Below, piece by piece: positions 48,909 through 57,301 of a DNA stretch of 64,000 nucleotides. Position 1 is the stretch's first letter. Every line of letters begins with the position of its first letter. The translations under genes and the position numbers were made by a program. The notes below the pieces were generated by a model. That model was not told the origin of the DNA, did not search any database, and worked only from the letters and a program-made list of their open reading frames with translations. The DNA lies in assembly GCF_039534085.1 (NCBI RefSeq), contig NZ_BAAAUT010000025.1, positions 44,823 through 108,822 of the forward strand. The letters are read 5' to 3'. This stretch comes from Planomonospora_B alba (GTDB lineage Bacteria > Actinomycetota > Actinomycetes > Streptosporangiales > Streptosporangiaceae).

Positions 48909-50242
48909 GGTGCGTGCTCCGCGGGGACCTCGCCGGTCGCGGCCGGCGCGCCGCCCCGCTCGCCGTGGCCGGGCCGGGATCCGCCCCGGTCACCGTGGCC
49001 GAACCGGGGCTCACCCTGGTCGCCGTGGCCGAACCGGGGCTCACCCTGGTCGCCGTGGTCGAGCCGCGGGATGCGGGCCCGCAGCCGCCAGCCGCCGCCG
49101 GCCCCGGATCCGCGGGGGCCGCTGCGGAGGGTCCCGCCCACCAGCCGGACCCGTTCGGCCAGCCCGACCAGCCCGGAACCCGACCCGGGCAGGTCCGCCG
49201 GTGCGCCGCCCGCCGGGGCGTTGTCCACGGTGACGGTCACGCCGCCGTCCTCGCCGGGCTCCACCGAGACGGTGACCGGCGCGCCCGGCGCGTGCTTGCG
49301 GGCGTTGGTCAGACCCTCCCGGACGATCCGGTGGACCACCCGGGCCGCGGCCGGCGGCAGCGGGCCGGCCCGGTCGCGCAGCTCGACGCGCTGCCCGGCC
49401 TGCTCCGCCTCCCGCACCAGCGACGCCGGGTCGGCGAACGGCGCGCCACCGTCCGGGGGCGCGCCGGGGTCCGGCACGCCCGGTTCCTCCCGCAGCACGC
49501 CGAGCACGTAGCGCAGCTCCCGCAGCGCCTCGCGGGCGGTGACGCGGATGAGCGCCGCTCCCTCCTCGACCCGGGCGGAGCTCCCGCTCGCGGCGAGTTC
49601 CAGCGCGCCCGCGTGGAGCGCGATGAGCGACACCTTGTGCGCCAGGACGTCGTGCATCTCCCGGGCGATCCGGGTGCGTTCCGCGGAGCGGGCCTGCTCG
49701 TCGCGGAGGCGCCGCTCGGCCTCGGCGCTCTCGGCCCGCCGGTGGAGCGCCTCGGTCAGCGCCCGCCGGGTGGCGGCGTGCAGGCCGGCGGCCGTCACCA
49801 CGGCGGCCGCGACGGCCGCCGAGACCGCGCCCTCGGCCGTCAGCCGGCCCTCGTCGATCCACGACCATCCGGCGAAGCCCGCCCAGCCGGTGAGCGCGAG
49901 CGCCCCCGCCTGCCGCCGGGGGGCGTACGAGGCGCCCGAGTACAGGCCGACGAGCAGGGGGCCGGGGTTCCCCGACAGCGCATACGCCGCCGCTCCGGCC
50001 GCGGTCGCCGGCCACCACCGCCGCCTGCGCCAGATCTGCGCGAGGCCGCCCGCCGCGCCCGCCGCCGCGATCACCGGCGGGGGCAGCGCCGACCAGTGCG
50101 CCCGCACCGCGAAGCCGGTCAGGACCAGGCACCCCAGCACCAGGGCGGCGTCCACGGCCCCGGGACCGGTCAGGCGGGCCCGCAGGCGGTCCGTCACCGC
50201 GTCCCGCGGCCCGGGGGCGTCCATGTCCGCGGCCTCTGCCAT
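48905..50242 (-). CDS. sensor histidine kinase (HisKA_3) with repeat tail
   Basis: A 445-residue kinase. Four or five hydrophobic segments are followed by the phosphoacceptor motif RIAREMHDVLAHKVSLIALH and an ATPase domain with VREGLTNARKHAPGAP and GSGLVGLAERVRLVGG. After the domain ends the protein carries about 45 extra residues built of HGDQGEPRFG repeats. The ATG at 50242 precedes the first helix; a second ATG 18 bases later is also possible. It is coupled to the regulator at 48255 and divergent from the serine hydrolase gene. Confidence 0.92.
   Translation of the reverse strand: MAEAADMDAPGPRDAVTDRLRARLTGPGAVDAALVLGCLVLTGFAVRAHWSALPPPVIAAAGAAGGLAQIWRRRRWWPATAAGAAAYALSGNPGPLLVGLYSGASYAPRRQAGALALTGWAGFAGWSWIDEGRLTAEGAVSAAVAAAVVTAAGLHAATRRALTEALHRRAESAEAERRLRDEQARSAERTRIAREMHDVLAHKVSLIALHAGALELAASGSSARVEEGAALIRVTAREALRELRYVLGVLREEPGVPDPGAPPDGGAPFADPASLVREAEQAGQRVELRDRAGPLPPAAARVVHRIVREGLTNARKHAPGAPVTVSVEPGEDGGVTVTVDNAPAGGAPADLPGSGSGLVGLAERVRLVGGTLRSGPRGSGAGGGWRLRARIPRLDHGDQGEPRFGHGDQGEPRFGHGDRGGSRPGHGERGGAPAATGEVPAEHAP
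48991..49050 (-). repeat. 30-bp tandem repeat in the kinase 3' end
   Basis: Two adjacent units (48991-49020 and 49021-49050) agree except near the junction, where the first begins CACCGTGG and the second CGCCGTGG; partial units flank them on both sides. They encode the HGDQGEPRFG repeats of the tail. Confidence 0.75.
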
Positions 50243-50284
50243 ACCCCGCAGCCTAGAGACCAGGAGGGCACCGCGCCCATCCCG

Positions 50285-50329
50285 CTTTCGTCGGCGGACC
50301 GGGCGGCGCGGCTCCGACTTTCGTCGGAG
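50285..50329. promoter_or_regulatory. repeat and palindrome in the kinase/serine hydrolase promoter
   Basis: CTTTCGTCGG occurs at 50285-50294 and 50318-50327, 33 bases (about three turns) apart. The second copy is part of the inverted repeat CTCCGAC-TTTC-GTCGGAG (50312-50329). This is the likely site for the NarL-type regulator at 48255 or another activator of the divergent genes. Confidence 0.6.
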
Positions 50330-50423
50330 TACGGCCTCGCCCGCGGACCGATGCGGGCCGCGCCCCCGCGTCGCGACCCTTGACGGTGTCCCCTTGCCGA
50401 GCACCGTCACCAGGAGCCGACCC

Positions 50424-52448
50424 ATGAGCCGACCCGTGCGCAGCCGGCCGTCCCGCCTCGCCCGCCCAGCAGCCGCAGGGCTGCTCGCGGCCTGTCTCGC
50501 CCTGCCCGTCCTCGCCGGCCCGGCGGCGTCCCGGGCCCGGCCGCCCGCCGCGGCCGCCTGGTCCACCCCGGCCCGGCCCGCCACCGGGACCGCCGCTGCC
50601 GCCGGGCCCGCCTCGGCGGCCTCGCCCGCCCCGGCCCGATCACTGTCCGCGCCCGCCTGCCCTGCCCCCACCGCGCGGGCGCTGGCCGGTTTCTTCGACG
50701 ACGCGGTACCGGCCCGCCTCGCCCGCGACCGGGTGCCCGGCGCGGTGGTCTCGGTGGTGTCCGGCGCCAGGACCGTGTTCACCGGGGGCTACGGCCTGGC
50801 CGACGTCGCGCGCGGGACCGCGTTCGACCCCGGCCGCTCACTGGTCCGGATCGGGTCGATCACCAAGCTGTTCACCTGGACGGCCGTGATGCAGCAGGTC
50901 GAGGCCGGCCGGCTCGACCTGGACGCCGACGTGAACCGCTACCTGAAGGGGTTCCGCGTCCCGGCCACCCACCCGGAGCCGGTGACGTTGCGGACCCTGA
51001 TGGACCACACCTCCGGCTTCGAGGAGCGCGCGGTCGGCATCGGCGCGCGCACCGCGGCCGACGTGCCGCCGCTCGGCGAGTATCTGGCACGGCACCTGCC
51101 GGCCCGGATCCGGCCGCCCGGCGAGATCTCCGCCTACTCCAACCACGGCGCCGCGCTCGCCGGCCACGTCGTGGCCCAGGTCACCGGGGAGCCCTACGGC
51201 GCCTACGTCCGCCGCCACCTGCTGGAACCGCTCGGCATGACACGCAGCACCGCGGCCGAGCCGGTGCCCGCGCCCCTCGCGGCCGACCTCGCGCGCAGCT
51301 ACGACTCCGAGGCCGTCCCCCCGCGCGCCGTCCCCTTCACCTTCGACGCGATGCCCCCCGACGGGTCGGTCAGCGCCACGGCCGCGGACATGGCCAACTT
51401 CATGATCGCGCACCTGAACGGCGGGCGGTTCCGCGGCACCGCCGTGCTGAGCCCGCAGACCACGGCGCGGATGCACCGGCGCTCCTTCTCCGCCGACCCC
51501 CGCCTGGGCGGGTACGCGCACGGCTTCATGGACCGCACCGTCGGCGGCCACCGGGTCCTGATGCACGACGGCAGCTGGGAGGGGTTCCGGAGCGTGCTGC
51601 TCCTGGTGCCCGGGTGCGACCTGGGGATGTTCCTGTCGGTCAACGGCACCGGCGGCATCGGGGCGGCGGCGGAGCTGACCCGCGCGTTCCTCGACCGGTT
51701 CGCCCCGCCCCGGGCGGCCGCCGGGCCCGCCCCGGAGCGCTCCCCGGCGGCCGGGGAGGCCCCCCGGGAGGGCTTCTACGCGCCGGCCCGGCACAACGCC
51801 TCGACGATCGAGAAGATCCTGGTCCTGCTCGGCCCGGCGCGGCTGCGGGTGGACGGTGACGGCACCGTCCGCTTCCAGGGTGAGCGGTGGCGGCCCCGGG
51901 GCGGCGGCCTGTACGCCTCGGCGGACGGCCGCGACCACCTGGTGGCCGTCCCGGGCGGGGACGGCCGGCGCTACGTGGCCACCGACGGTCCCGCCTACCG
52001 CCTGATGAGCGCCGCGGAGGGACCGATCGTCAACCTGGCGGTCCTGGCGGTCTTCACCGCCGCGGCCCTCAGCGCGCTCGCCGTGCCCCTGGCGGCGGTG
52101 TGGCGCCGGGCGCGGCGGCGGCCCGCCGCCGCGACGGCCGCCTGGCGGGCGGCACGCGCGCTGGCCTGCGGGGCCGCCCTGCTGGGCCTGGGGTTCCTGG
52201 CGCTGCTGGCGGCCCGGGTCCTCGGCGACACCGGCGACTTCCTGTACGGCGTGCCGCCGGACATGCGCATCCTGCTCGCCGTACCCCTCGTCGTGCTGGC
52301 GATGACGGCCGGGGCGGCCGGGTACACGGTGAGGGGCTGGGCGGGCTCCGGCACGGTCGCGCGCGTGCACCAGGTCGCCCTGTTCGCGGGGCTGGCGGCG
52401 CTGGCGTGGTTCCTGTGGCAGTGGAACCTCATCGGCTGGCGGTTCTGA
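50424..52448 (+). CDS. serine hydrolase (class C beta-lactamase/penicillin-binding fold) with C-terminal membrane domain
   Basis: A 674-residue exported protein. A signal peptide (ARPAAAGLLAACLALPVLAG) leads into an Ala/Pro-rich linker. The beta-lactamase domain (about residues 85-440) has the SxxK motif at S145-K148 (GSITKLF), the YxN motif in ISAYSNHG, and an H-D-G motif in LMHDGSWEG. A DUF3471-like barrel and then four C-terminal membrane helices (about 525-674) follow. Relatives hydrolyse D-Ala peptides, esters or beta-lactams; the membrane part anchors the enzyme with its active site outside. The ATG at 50424 follows CAGGAG. It is divergent from a two-component system that may control it. 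Confidence 0.87.
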   Translation: MSRPVRSRPSRLARPAAAGLLAACLALPVLAGPAASRARPPAAAAWSTPARPATGTAAAAGPASAASPAPARSLSAPACPAPTARALAGFFDDAVPARLARDRVPGAVVSVVSGARTVFTGGYGLADVARGTAFDPGRSLVRIGSITKLFTWTAVMQQVEAGRLDLDADVNRYLKGFRVPATHPEPVTLRTLMDHTSGFEERAVGIGARTAADVPPLGEYLARHLPARIRPPGEISAYSNHGAALAGHVVAQVTGEPYGAYVRRHLLEPLGMTRSTAAEPVPAPLAADLARSYDSEAVPPRAVPFTFDAMPPDGSVSATAADMANFMIAHLNGGRFRGTAVLSPQTTARMHRRSFSADPRLGGYAHGFMDRTVGGHRVLMHDGSWEGFRSVLLLVPGCDLGMFLSVNGTGGIGAAAELTRAFLDRFAPPRAAAGPAPERSPAAGEAPREGFYAPARHNASTIEKILVLLGPARLRVDGDGTVRFQGERWRPRGGGLYASADGRDHLVAVPGGDGRRYVATDGPAYRLMSAAEGPIVNLAVLAVFTAAALSALAVPLAAVWRRARRRPAAATAAWRAARALACGAALLGLGFLALLAARVLGDTGDFLYGVPPDMRILLAVPLVVLAMTAGAAGYTVRGWAGSGTVARVHQVALFAGLAALAWFLWQWNLIGWRF

Positions 52449-52533
52449 CCGCGTGGGACGGCGCGCAGCGGGAACCGGCCGGCCGCGCGGGCGGCGGGAC
52501 CGCCGGGGCGGCGCGGGCCCCGCTTCCCGGCGC

Positions 52534-52851
52534 CTACCGCGGGGCCGTCCCGTCCGGTGCGATCCCCTCGACCTCGGTGACCTCGGTGAGCCCGGAGATC
52601 GTCAGGACGGGGGCGAGCAGGGGGTTGGCGACCAGCCGGATGCGCGGCGCGTGGGAGAACAGGACGGTCAGGCCGGCGCTGTCGAGGTAGTCCACCGCGC
52701 TCAGGTCGACGACCAGCGAGCCGTCGCCGGCGGACCTGGCCAGCGCGGCGTCCAGGGTGCCCGCGTTGCTCATGTCGATCTCCCCGGTGACGGCGAGGAC
52801 CGGCGTGCCGTCGGGCCGTTCCGAGGCGACCAGGGTCAAAGGGGTGGTCAT
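52534..52851 (-). CDS. STAS-domain anti-sigma factor antagonist
   Basis: A 105-residue STAS protein. VLAVTGEIDMSNAGTLDAAL and SLVVDLSAVDYLDSAGLTVL are the family signatures, with the phosphorylatable Ser in DSAGL. In partner switching an RsbW-type kinase phosphorylates this Ser and a PP2C phosphatase removes the phosphate. Both activities are fused in the protein encoded immediately upstream, whose stop overlaps this start (ATGA). ATG at 52851. The sigma factor it ultimately controls is not in the window. Confidence 0.92.
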   Translation of the reverse strand: MTTPLTLVASERPDGTPVLAVTGEIDMSNAGTLDAALARSAGDGSLVVDLSAVDYLDSAGLTVLFSHAPRIRLVANPLLAPVLTISGLTEVTEVEGIAPDGTAPR

Positions 52852-55800
52852 CGGGTGATCCTCGCATGCATGTCGACGGTGGTCCCGGAGGCACCGGGTT
52901 CGATGGTGACCTCGTGCATGAGGGCGCGCATGAGGGCGACGCCCCGGCCGCGGTGGGGATTGGCCTCGGGTTGCGGCGGCTTCCACCGGCCGGTGTCGGC
53001 GACGGTCAGGTGCAGGTCGCCGGCGGTGGCGACCGCCCGCAGGCGGATCGTGCGGCCGGGACTGTGGCGGTGTCCGTGCTCGATCGCGTTGGCGCAGGCC
53101 TCACCGGCCGCGACGAGCACGTTCTGGATCAGCGAGGGGTTGAGCTCGCAGCGGCTCAGCCAGTCGCGCAGGGCCGTGCGGACCGGGGCGAGCTGGCTGG
53201 ACTCGGCGGGGAAGGCGACCTCCAGCGGCGCGGGCTGGCGGTACAGCAGCAGGGCGACGTCGTCGTTGAAGCCGCCGTCCGGCGCGAGCCGGGCCATGAC
53301 GTGGGTCGCCAGGTCCTCGATGGGAGCGGCCCGCCCGTCCTGGACGGCGGCGCTGGCCTGGTCGATGCCCGCGGTCAGCGGGCGCCGGCGCCGCTCGACC
53401 AGCCCGTCGGTGTACAGCAGCAGGGTGGAGCGGGCCGGCATGGTGCACCTGGCCTCGGGCCGGGAGTGGTCCGGCCGTACGGCCAGCGGGGTGGAGCGGC
53501 CGCCCTCCAGCAGCTGGGTGGTGCCGTCGGGGTGGGCCAGGATGCCGGGCGGGTGGCCGGCGCTGGAGTAGACGAGGTCGCCGGTGGCGGTGTCCAGGAC
53601 GCCGCAGAAGACGGTGGTGCACCTGGCGCCGGGGACGAGGGCGGCGAACCGGTCGAGGGCGCCGAGCACCTGGGCTGGCCCGGCCTCCTGCAGCAGCAGG
53701 GCGCGGCAGGCGCTGCGCAGCTGCCCCATGACGGCCGCGGCCTCCAACCCCCGCCCGACGCAGTCGCCGACCACGATCCCGATGCGCTCGCCGGCCAGCG
53801 GCACGATGTCGTACCAGTCGCCGCCGACCTCCAGCGGGCGGGTGGCCGGCTCGTAGCGCACGGCGAAGCCGTCGGGCAGCCGCGAGGGGCCGAGGATGGC
53901 GCGCTGGAGGGCCACGGCGGCCTCGCGCTGCTGGTCGAGCTGGTGCGCCCGGTTCAGGCCCTGGCCGAGGTGTCCGGCCAGCAGCGCGAGCAGGGTCTGG
54001 TCCTCGGTGGTGAAGGGCCGGTTCTGGCCCAGGTCGATCCAGAGCGTCAGAAGGCCCTGCGGGTGCTCCAGGGTGACGCCGGCTCCGTCCGCCCGGTCCG
54101 CGACCGGGCGCAGCGGCGGCTGCTCGCGCAGGGCCGACAGCTTCTCGCGCACCTGTTCCGGCAGGTCCTGCCAGCCGCCACCGGCGGGCGCGCAGACGAG
54201 CTCCGGCGAGGCGCCGCCGTTCCAGAGCGCCGCCGTGACCCGGCGGGCCCGCCAGACCTCCTGCAGCGCCTCCAGCGCCCCGGACAGGGCGTCGGTCACG
54301 TTGTCCGCCCGGGAGACGCGCATGCTCAGCGCGGCCAGCGCGCTCTCCCGCTGCACGAGGTAGTGCTCGGCGGTGACGTCGCGCACGGTGCCCACGACCC
54401 GGCGCCGGCCGGTGTCGGGGTCGGTGACGTCGTTGAAGGTGACCGCGATCCAGACCTGGTGCCCGTCGCGGTGGGTGACGGGGATGACGCAGCTGCCCCT
54501 GCCCTCGCTGACCAGCTGGGAGAAGGCCGCGGCGACCATCGCGTGGGCCTGCGGGTCCTCCCGCTCGTCCGGCCACCAGGGGTGCAGCGGGGTGTACGGC
54601 AGGCCCTCGGGGCCGTAGCCGAGGATGTCGGTGAACGCCGAGTTGATCTCGACGACGGCGCCGTTCTCGTCGGTGGCGAAGAACGCCTCCTGCAGCGATT
54701 CGATCATGGCGTTGCGCCACCGGGTGTGGTGGTTGCGCATGCGCGCCAGCTCGACGTTCGCCCGCACCCTCGCCAGCAGCTCGGCGGCGGAGAACGGCTT
54801 GACCAGGTAGTCGTCGGCGCCCGCCTCCAGCCCTTCGATGGAGGCCTCCTGCCCGGCGCGGGCCGACAGCAGCAGCACCGGGACGCTCGCGGTGCGCGGA
54901 TCGGCGCGCAGCGCGGCCACCAGCTGCAGGCCGTCCAGGCGCGGCATCATCACGTCGCTGACGACCATGTCCGGCGGGTCGGCCCGCGCCGCCTCCAGCG
55001 CGGCCTGGCCGTCGTCCACCACGGTGACCCGGTAGGTCTGCCGCAGCAGCCGCGCGAGATAGTCGCGCATGTCGGCGTTGTCGTCGGCGATCAGCACCCG
55101 GGGCGGCGCGCCGCCGCCCGGCGCCGCGGGGTGCGCGGCGGCGGGGACGTCGGGGGTGACCGCCCGCCCGGCGTCCGCGCCGTCTCCGGGGATCCAGCGC
55201 AGGGTCTCCTCGACGAACGGGTCGGCGGTGGCGGAGACCGCCTCCGCCGACCCGGCCGGGATCAGGCTGTCGGCCGGCAGGTGAGCGGAGCCGAAGGGCA
55301 GCCGGATGGTGAAGGTCGTGCCCTCGCCCTCGACGCTGTCGGCGGTGATGGTGCCGCCGTGCAGGCCGACCAGCTCCTTCACCAGCGCCAGTCCGATGCC
55401 GCTGCCCTCGTTCGAGCGCGACCGGGCGCTCTCGATGCGGTGGAAGCGCTCGAACAGCCGCGGCAGCTCTCCGGTGGGGACGCCGATGCCGGTGTCGGCG
55501 ACCGTGACGACGGCGTGGCCGTCCTCGGTGCGCAGCCGGACGCCGACGGAGCCGTCGAAGGTGAACTTCAGGGCGTTGCTCAGCAGGTTGAGCACCACCT
55601 TCTCCCACATGCTCCGGTCGATGTACACCGGCTCGGCCAGCGGCGGGCAGTCGACCTCGAAGGCCAGCCCGGCCCTGTCCATCGCGGAGCGGAAGACGCT
55701 GGCCAGCTCGGTGGTCACGGCCGCCAGGTCCACCGGCTCGTAGCGGGCCTGCATGCGGCCGGCCTCGATGCGGGAGAAGTCGAGCAGGGTGTTGACGAGC

Positions 55801-57017
55801 TTGCCCAGGCGCAGCGCGTTGCGGTGGACGACCTCCAGCTCCTCGCGCACCTGCGGGTCGGCCTCCTGCAGCCGGCCGCGCAGCTCCTGCACCGGCCCCA
55901 TGATCAGGGTCAGCGGGGTGCGGAACTCGTGGCTGATGTTGGAGAAGAAGACGGTCTTGGCCCGGTCCAGCTCGGCCAGCTCCTCGGCCCGCCGCTGCTG
56001 GGCCTGGTAGCTGCGGGCGCTGGCGACCCCCGTCGCGACGTGCCCGGCGGCCAGCTCGATGAAGGCGCGGTAACCGTCGTCCAGGGGACGGTACCGGTTG
56101 AGCCCGGCCACCAGGAACCCGTACGGCGCGCTGCCCTGCTGCAGCAGCGGCACCACCAGCGCCTGCGCGGGCGGCTCCGCCCAGGCGCCGGACGGCAGGC
56201 CGGTGAACGGGGCGCCGTCGAGCGCCACGAGCGCCGACTCCCCGCGGGCCAGCTCCGCCGCGGGCCACGCCCCGCCGGTGTCGCCGAACGGCAGGACGGC
56301 GGGGGCGGCCGGGTGCCCGGCGGGGATCCCGGTCGCCCCCGCCAGCCGCGCGCGGTCGTCGCCGTCGAACAGGTAGGTCAGCGTGAACGGGAGGTCGTGC
56401 GGGTTGCCGCCGAGCTGCCTGCAGGCGAAGGCGAGCATCTCCTGCTCGGTGCGGACCACGCTGGGGTCGGAGCCGAGGTCCCGCAGGGTCGCCATCCGCC
56501 GTTCGCCGATGACCCGCTCGGTGTCCTCGCTGACGACGCACAGCATGCCGACCACCGCGCCGGCGTCGTCGCGCAGGGGGCTGTAGGAGAACGTGTGGTA
56601 GGTCTCCTCCGGGTAGCCGGCGCGCTCCAGGAACAGCAGCAGCCCTTCGTCCCAGGTCGCCTTCCCCGTGGCCAGCACGGCGTCGATCCGGGGGCCGATG
56701 TCGTCCCAGATCTCCGCCCACACCTCGCCGGCCGGCCGGCCCAGCGCCCACGGGTACTTCCGGCCCAGGGTGTCGCGGCGGTAGGCGGCGTTGCAGAAGA
56801 ACGTCAGCTGCGGCCCCCACGCCATCCACATGGGGAACCGGGACGACAGCAGGATGCTCACCGCCGTGCGCAGGCTCTGCGGCCAGCCGGCGGGCGGCCC
56901 GAGCGGGGTCGCCCGCCAGTCCACCGCCGCCAGATCCGGGCCGACCTCGTCGTCGACGGCGAAGACCTCAGCCTCGCCCCCCGCCGGGCCGCGCTCAGCG
57001 CCGTCACAGCGCGTCAT
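52848..57017 (-). CDS. 1389-residue hybrid: PAS-GAF-histidine kinase-receiver-PAS-GAF-PP2C-anti-sigma kinase
   Basis: Domains in order: PAS (about 30-170), GAF (190-335), HisKA with FFSNISHEFRTPLTLIMGPV (His363), HATPase with LNLLSNALKF, ADTGIGVPTGELPRLFERF and GSGIGLALVKELVG. Then a receiver with RVLIADDNADMRDY and acceptor Asp in VVSDVMMPRLDG, a second PAS (FFATDENGAVVEINSAF), a second GAF, a SpoIIE-type PP2C phosphatase (GGDWYDIVPL, VGDCVGRGLEAAAVMG, LYTDGLVERRR), and an RsbW-type HATPase (AGEACANAIEHGHRH, GRGVALMRALMHEV). It joins two-component input to partner-switching output in one chain. The STAS gene downstream is its probable substrate. Soluble; ATG at 57017. Confidence 0.92.
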   Translation of the reverse strand: MTRCDGAERGPAGGEAEVFAVDDEVGPDLAAVDWRATPLGPPAGWPQSLRTAVSILLSSRFPMWMAWGPQLTFFCNAAYRRDTLGRKYPWALGRPAGEVWAEIWDDIGPRIDAVLATGKATWDEGLLLFLERAGYPEETYHTFSYSPLRDDAGAVVGMLCVVSEDTERVIGERRMATLRDLGSDPSVVRTEQEMLAFACRQLGGNPHDLPFTLTYLFDGDDRARLAGATGIPAGHPAAPAVLPFGDTGGAWPAAELARGESALVALDGAPFTGLPSGAWAEPPAQALVVPLLQQGSAPYGFLVAGLNRYRPLDDGYRAFIELAAGHVATGVASARSYQAQQRRAEELAELDRAKTVFFSNISHEFRTPLTLIMGPVQELRGRLQEADPQVREELEVVHRNALRLGKLVNTLLDFSRIEAGRMQARYEPVDLAAVTTELASVFRSAMDRAGLAFEVDCPPLAEPVYIDRSMWEKVVLNLLSNALKFTFDGSVGVRLRTEDGHAVVTVADTGIGVPTGELPRLFERFHRIESARSRSNEGSGIGLALVKELVGLHGGTITADSVEGEGTTFTIRLPFGSAHLPADSLIPAGSAEAVSATADPFVEETLRWIPGDGADAGRAVTPDVPAAAHPAAPGGGAPPRVLIADDNADMRDYLARLLRQTYRVTVVDDGQAALEAARADPPDMVVSDVMMPRLDGLQLVAALRADPRTASVPVLLLSARAGQEASIEGLEAGADDYLVKPFSAAELLARVRANVELARMRNHHTRWRNAMIESLQEAFFATDENGAVVEINSAFTDILGYGPEGLPYTPLHPWWPDEREDPQAHAMVAAAFSQLVSEGRGSCVIPVTHRDGHQVWIAVTFNDVTDPDTGRRRVVGTVRDVTAEHYLVQRESALAALSMRVSRADNVTDALSGALEALQEVWRARRVTAALWNGGASPELVCAPAGGGWQDLPEQVREKLSALREQPPLRPVADRADGAGVTLEHPQGLLTLWIDLGQNRPFTTEDQTLLALLAGHLGQGLNRAHQLDQQREAAVALQRAILGPSRLPDGFAVRYEPATRPLEVGGDWYDIVPLAGERIGIVVGDCVGRGLEAAAVMGQLRSACRALLLQEAGPAQVLGALDRFAALVPGARCTTVFCGVLDTATGDLVYSSAGHPPGILAHPDGTTQLLEGGRSTPLAVRPDHSRPEARCTMPARSTLLLYTDGLVERRRRPLTAGIDQASAAVQDGRAAPIEDLATHVMARLAPDGGFNDDVALLLYRQPAPLEVAFPAESSQLAPVRTALRDWLSRCELNPSLIQNVLVAAGEACANAIEHGHRHSPGRTIRLRAVATAGDLHLTVADTGRWKPPQPEANPHRGRGVALMRALMHEVTIEPGASGTTVDMHARITR

Positions 57018-57298
57018 CTGACACCCTTTCGCTCACGCCGAGCCCGGCCGCACCGCGCCGGACCCGCCCACCGTGCCGCCGCGCGGCAGACCGCACCTCC
57101 CGCCTGCGGAGACCGGTGGCGTGGCTCGCCCGGCCCGCCTCCGCGACGGCCCTTCCATGTGCACCGGTCGACGACTCCCGGCTCGGAGCGGCAGGTACGC
57201 AAGGACCAGGTCAACGGTTACGTAGGATAGGGCAAATCGCTCCGGGGCCCTGCGTCCGCCCCTGTACCGCACGGAGCGAGGCGGGAAAGGAGCCTGAC
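57018..57298. promoter_or_regulatory. divergent promoter region of the two partner-switching loci
   Basis: This 281-base gap lies between two head-to-head sets of phosphatase and STAS genes. No clear palindrome was found. The stretch TTACGTAGGATAGGGCAAAT (57218-57237) is relatively AT-rich and suits a -10 region for the rightward gene. An in-frame GTG at 57116 exists but would add 61 residues with no family resemblance. Confidence 0.4.
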
Positions 57299-57301
57299 GT
57301 C
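57286..57301 (+). promoter_or_regulatory. strong ribosome binding site facing a GTC codon
   Basis: AAAGGAG (57286-57292), a 6-base spacer, then GTC (57299-57301) exactly where homologues would begin (STADETRRLAAV). No ATG, GTG or TTG lies in this frame between the GTG at 57116 and the conserved domain. Either GTC is used, a start was lost by one base change, or a distant GTG or a CTG at 57320 is used. Confidence 0.65.

Noticed and set aside
52866..57230. A 1454-residue plus-strand frame opposite the hybrid kinase
   Set aside because: It is an antisense shadow of low complexity (Gly, Gln, Arg, Val) against a minus strand with a full set of catalytic motifs.
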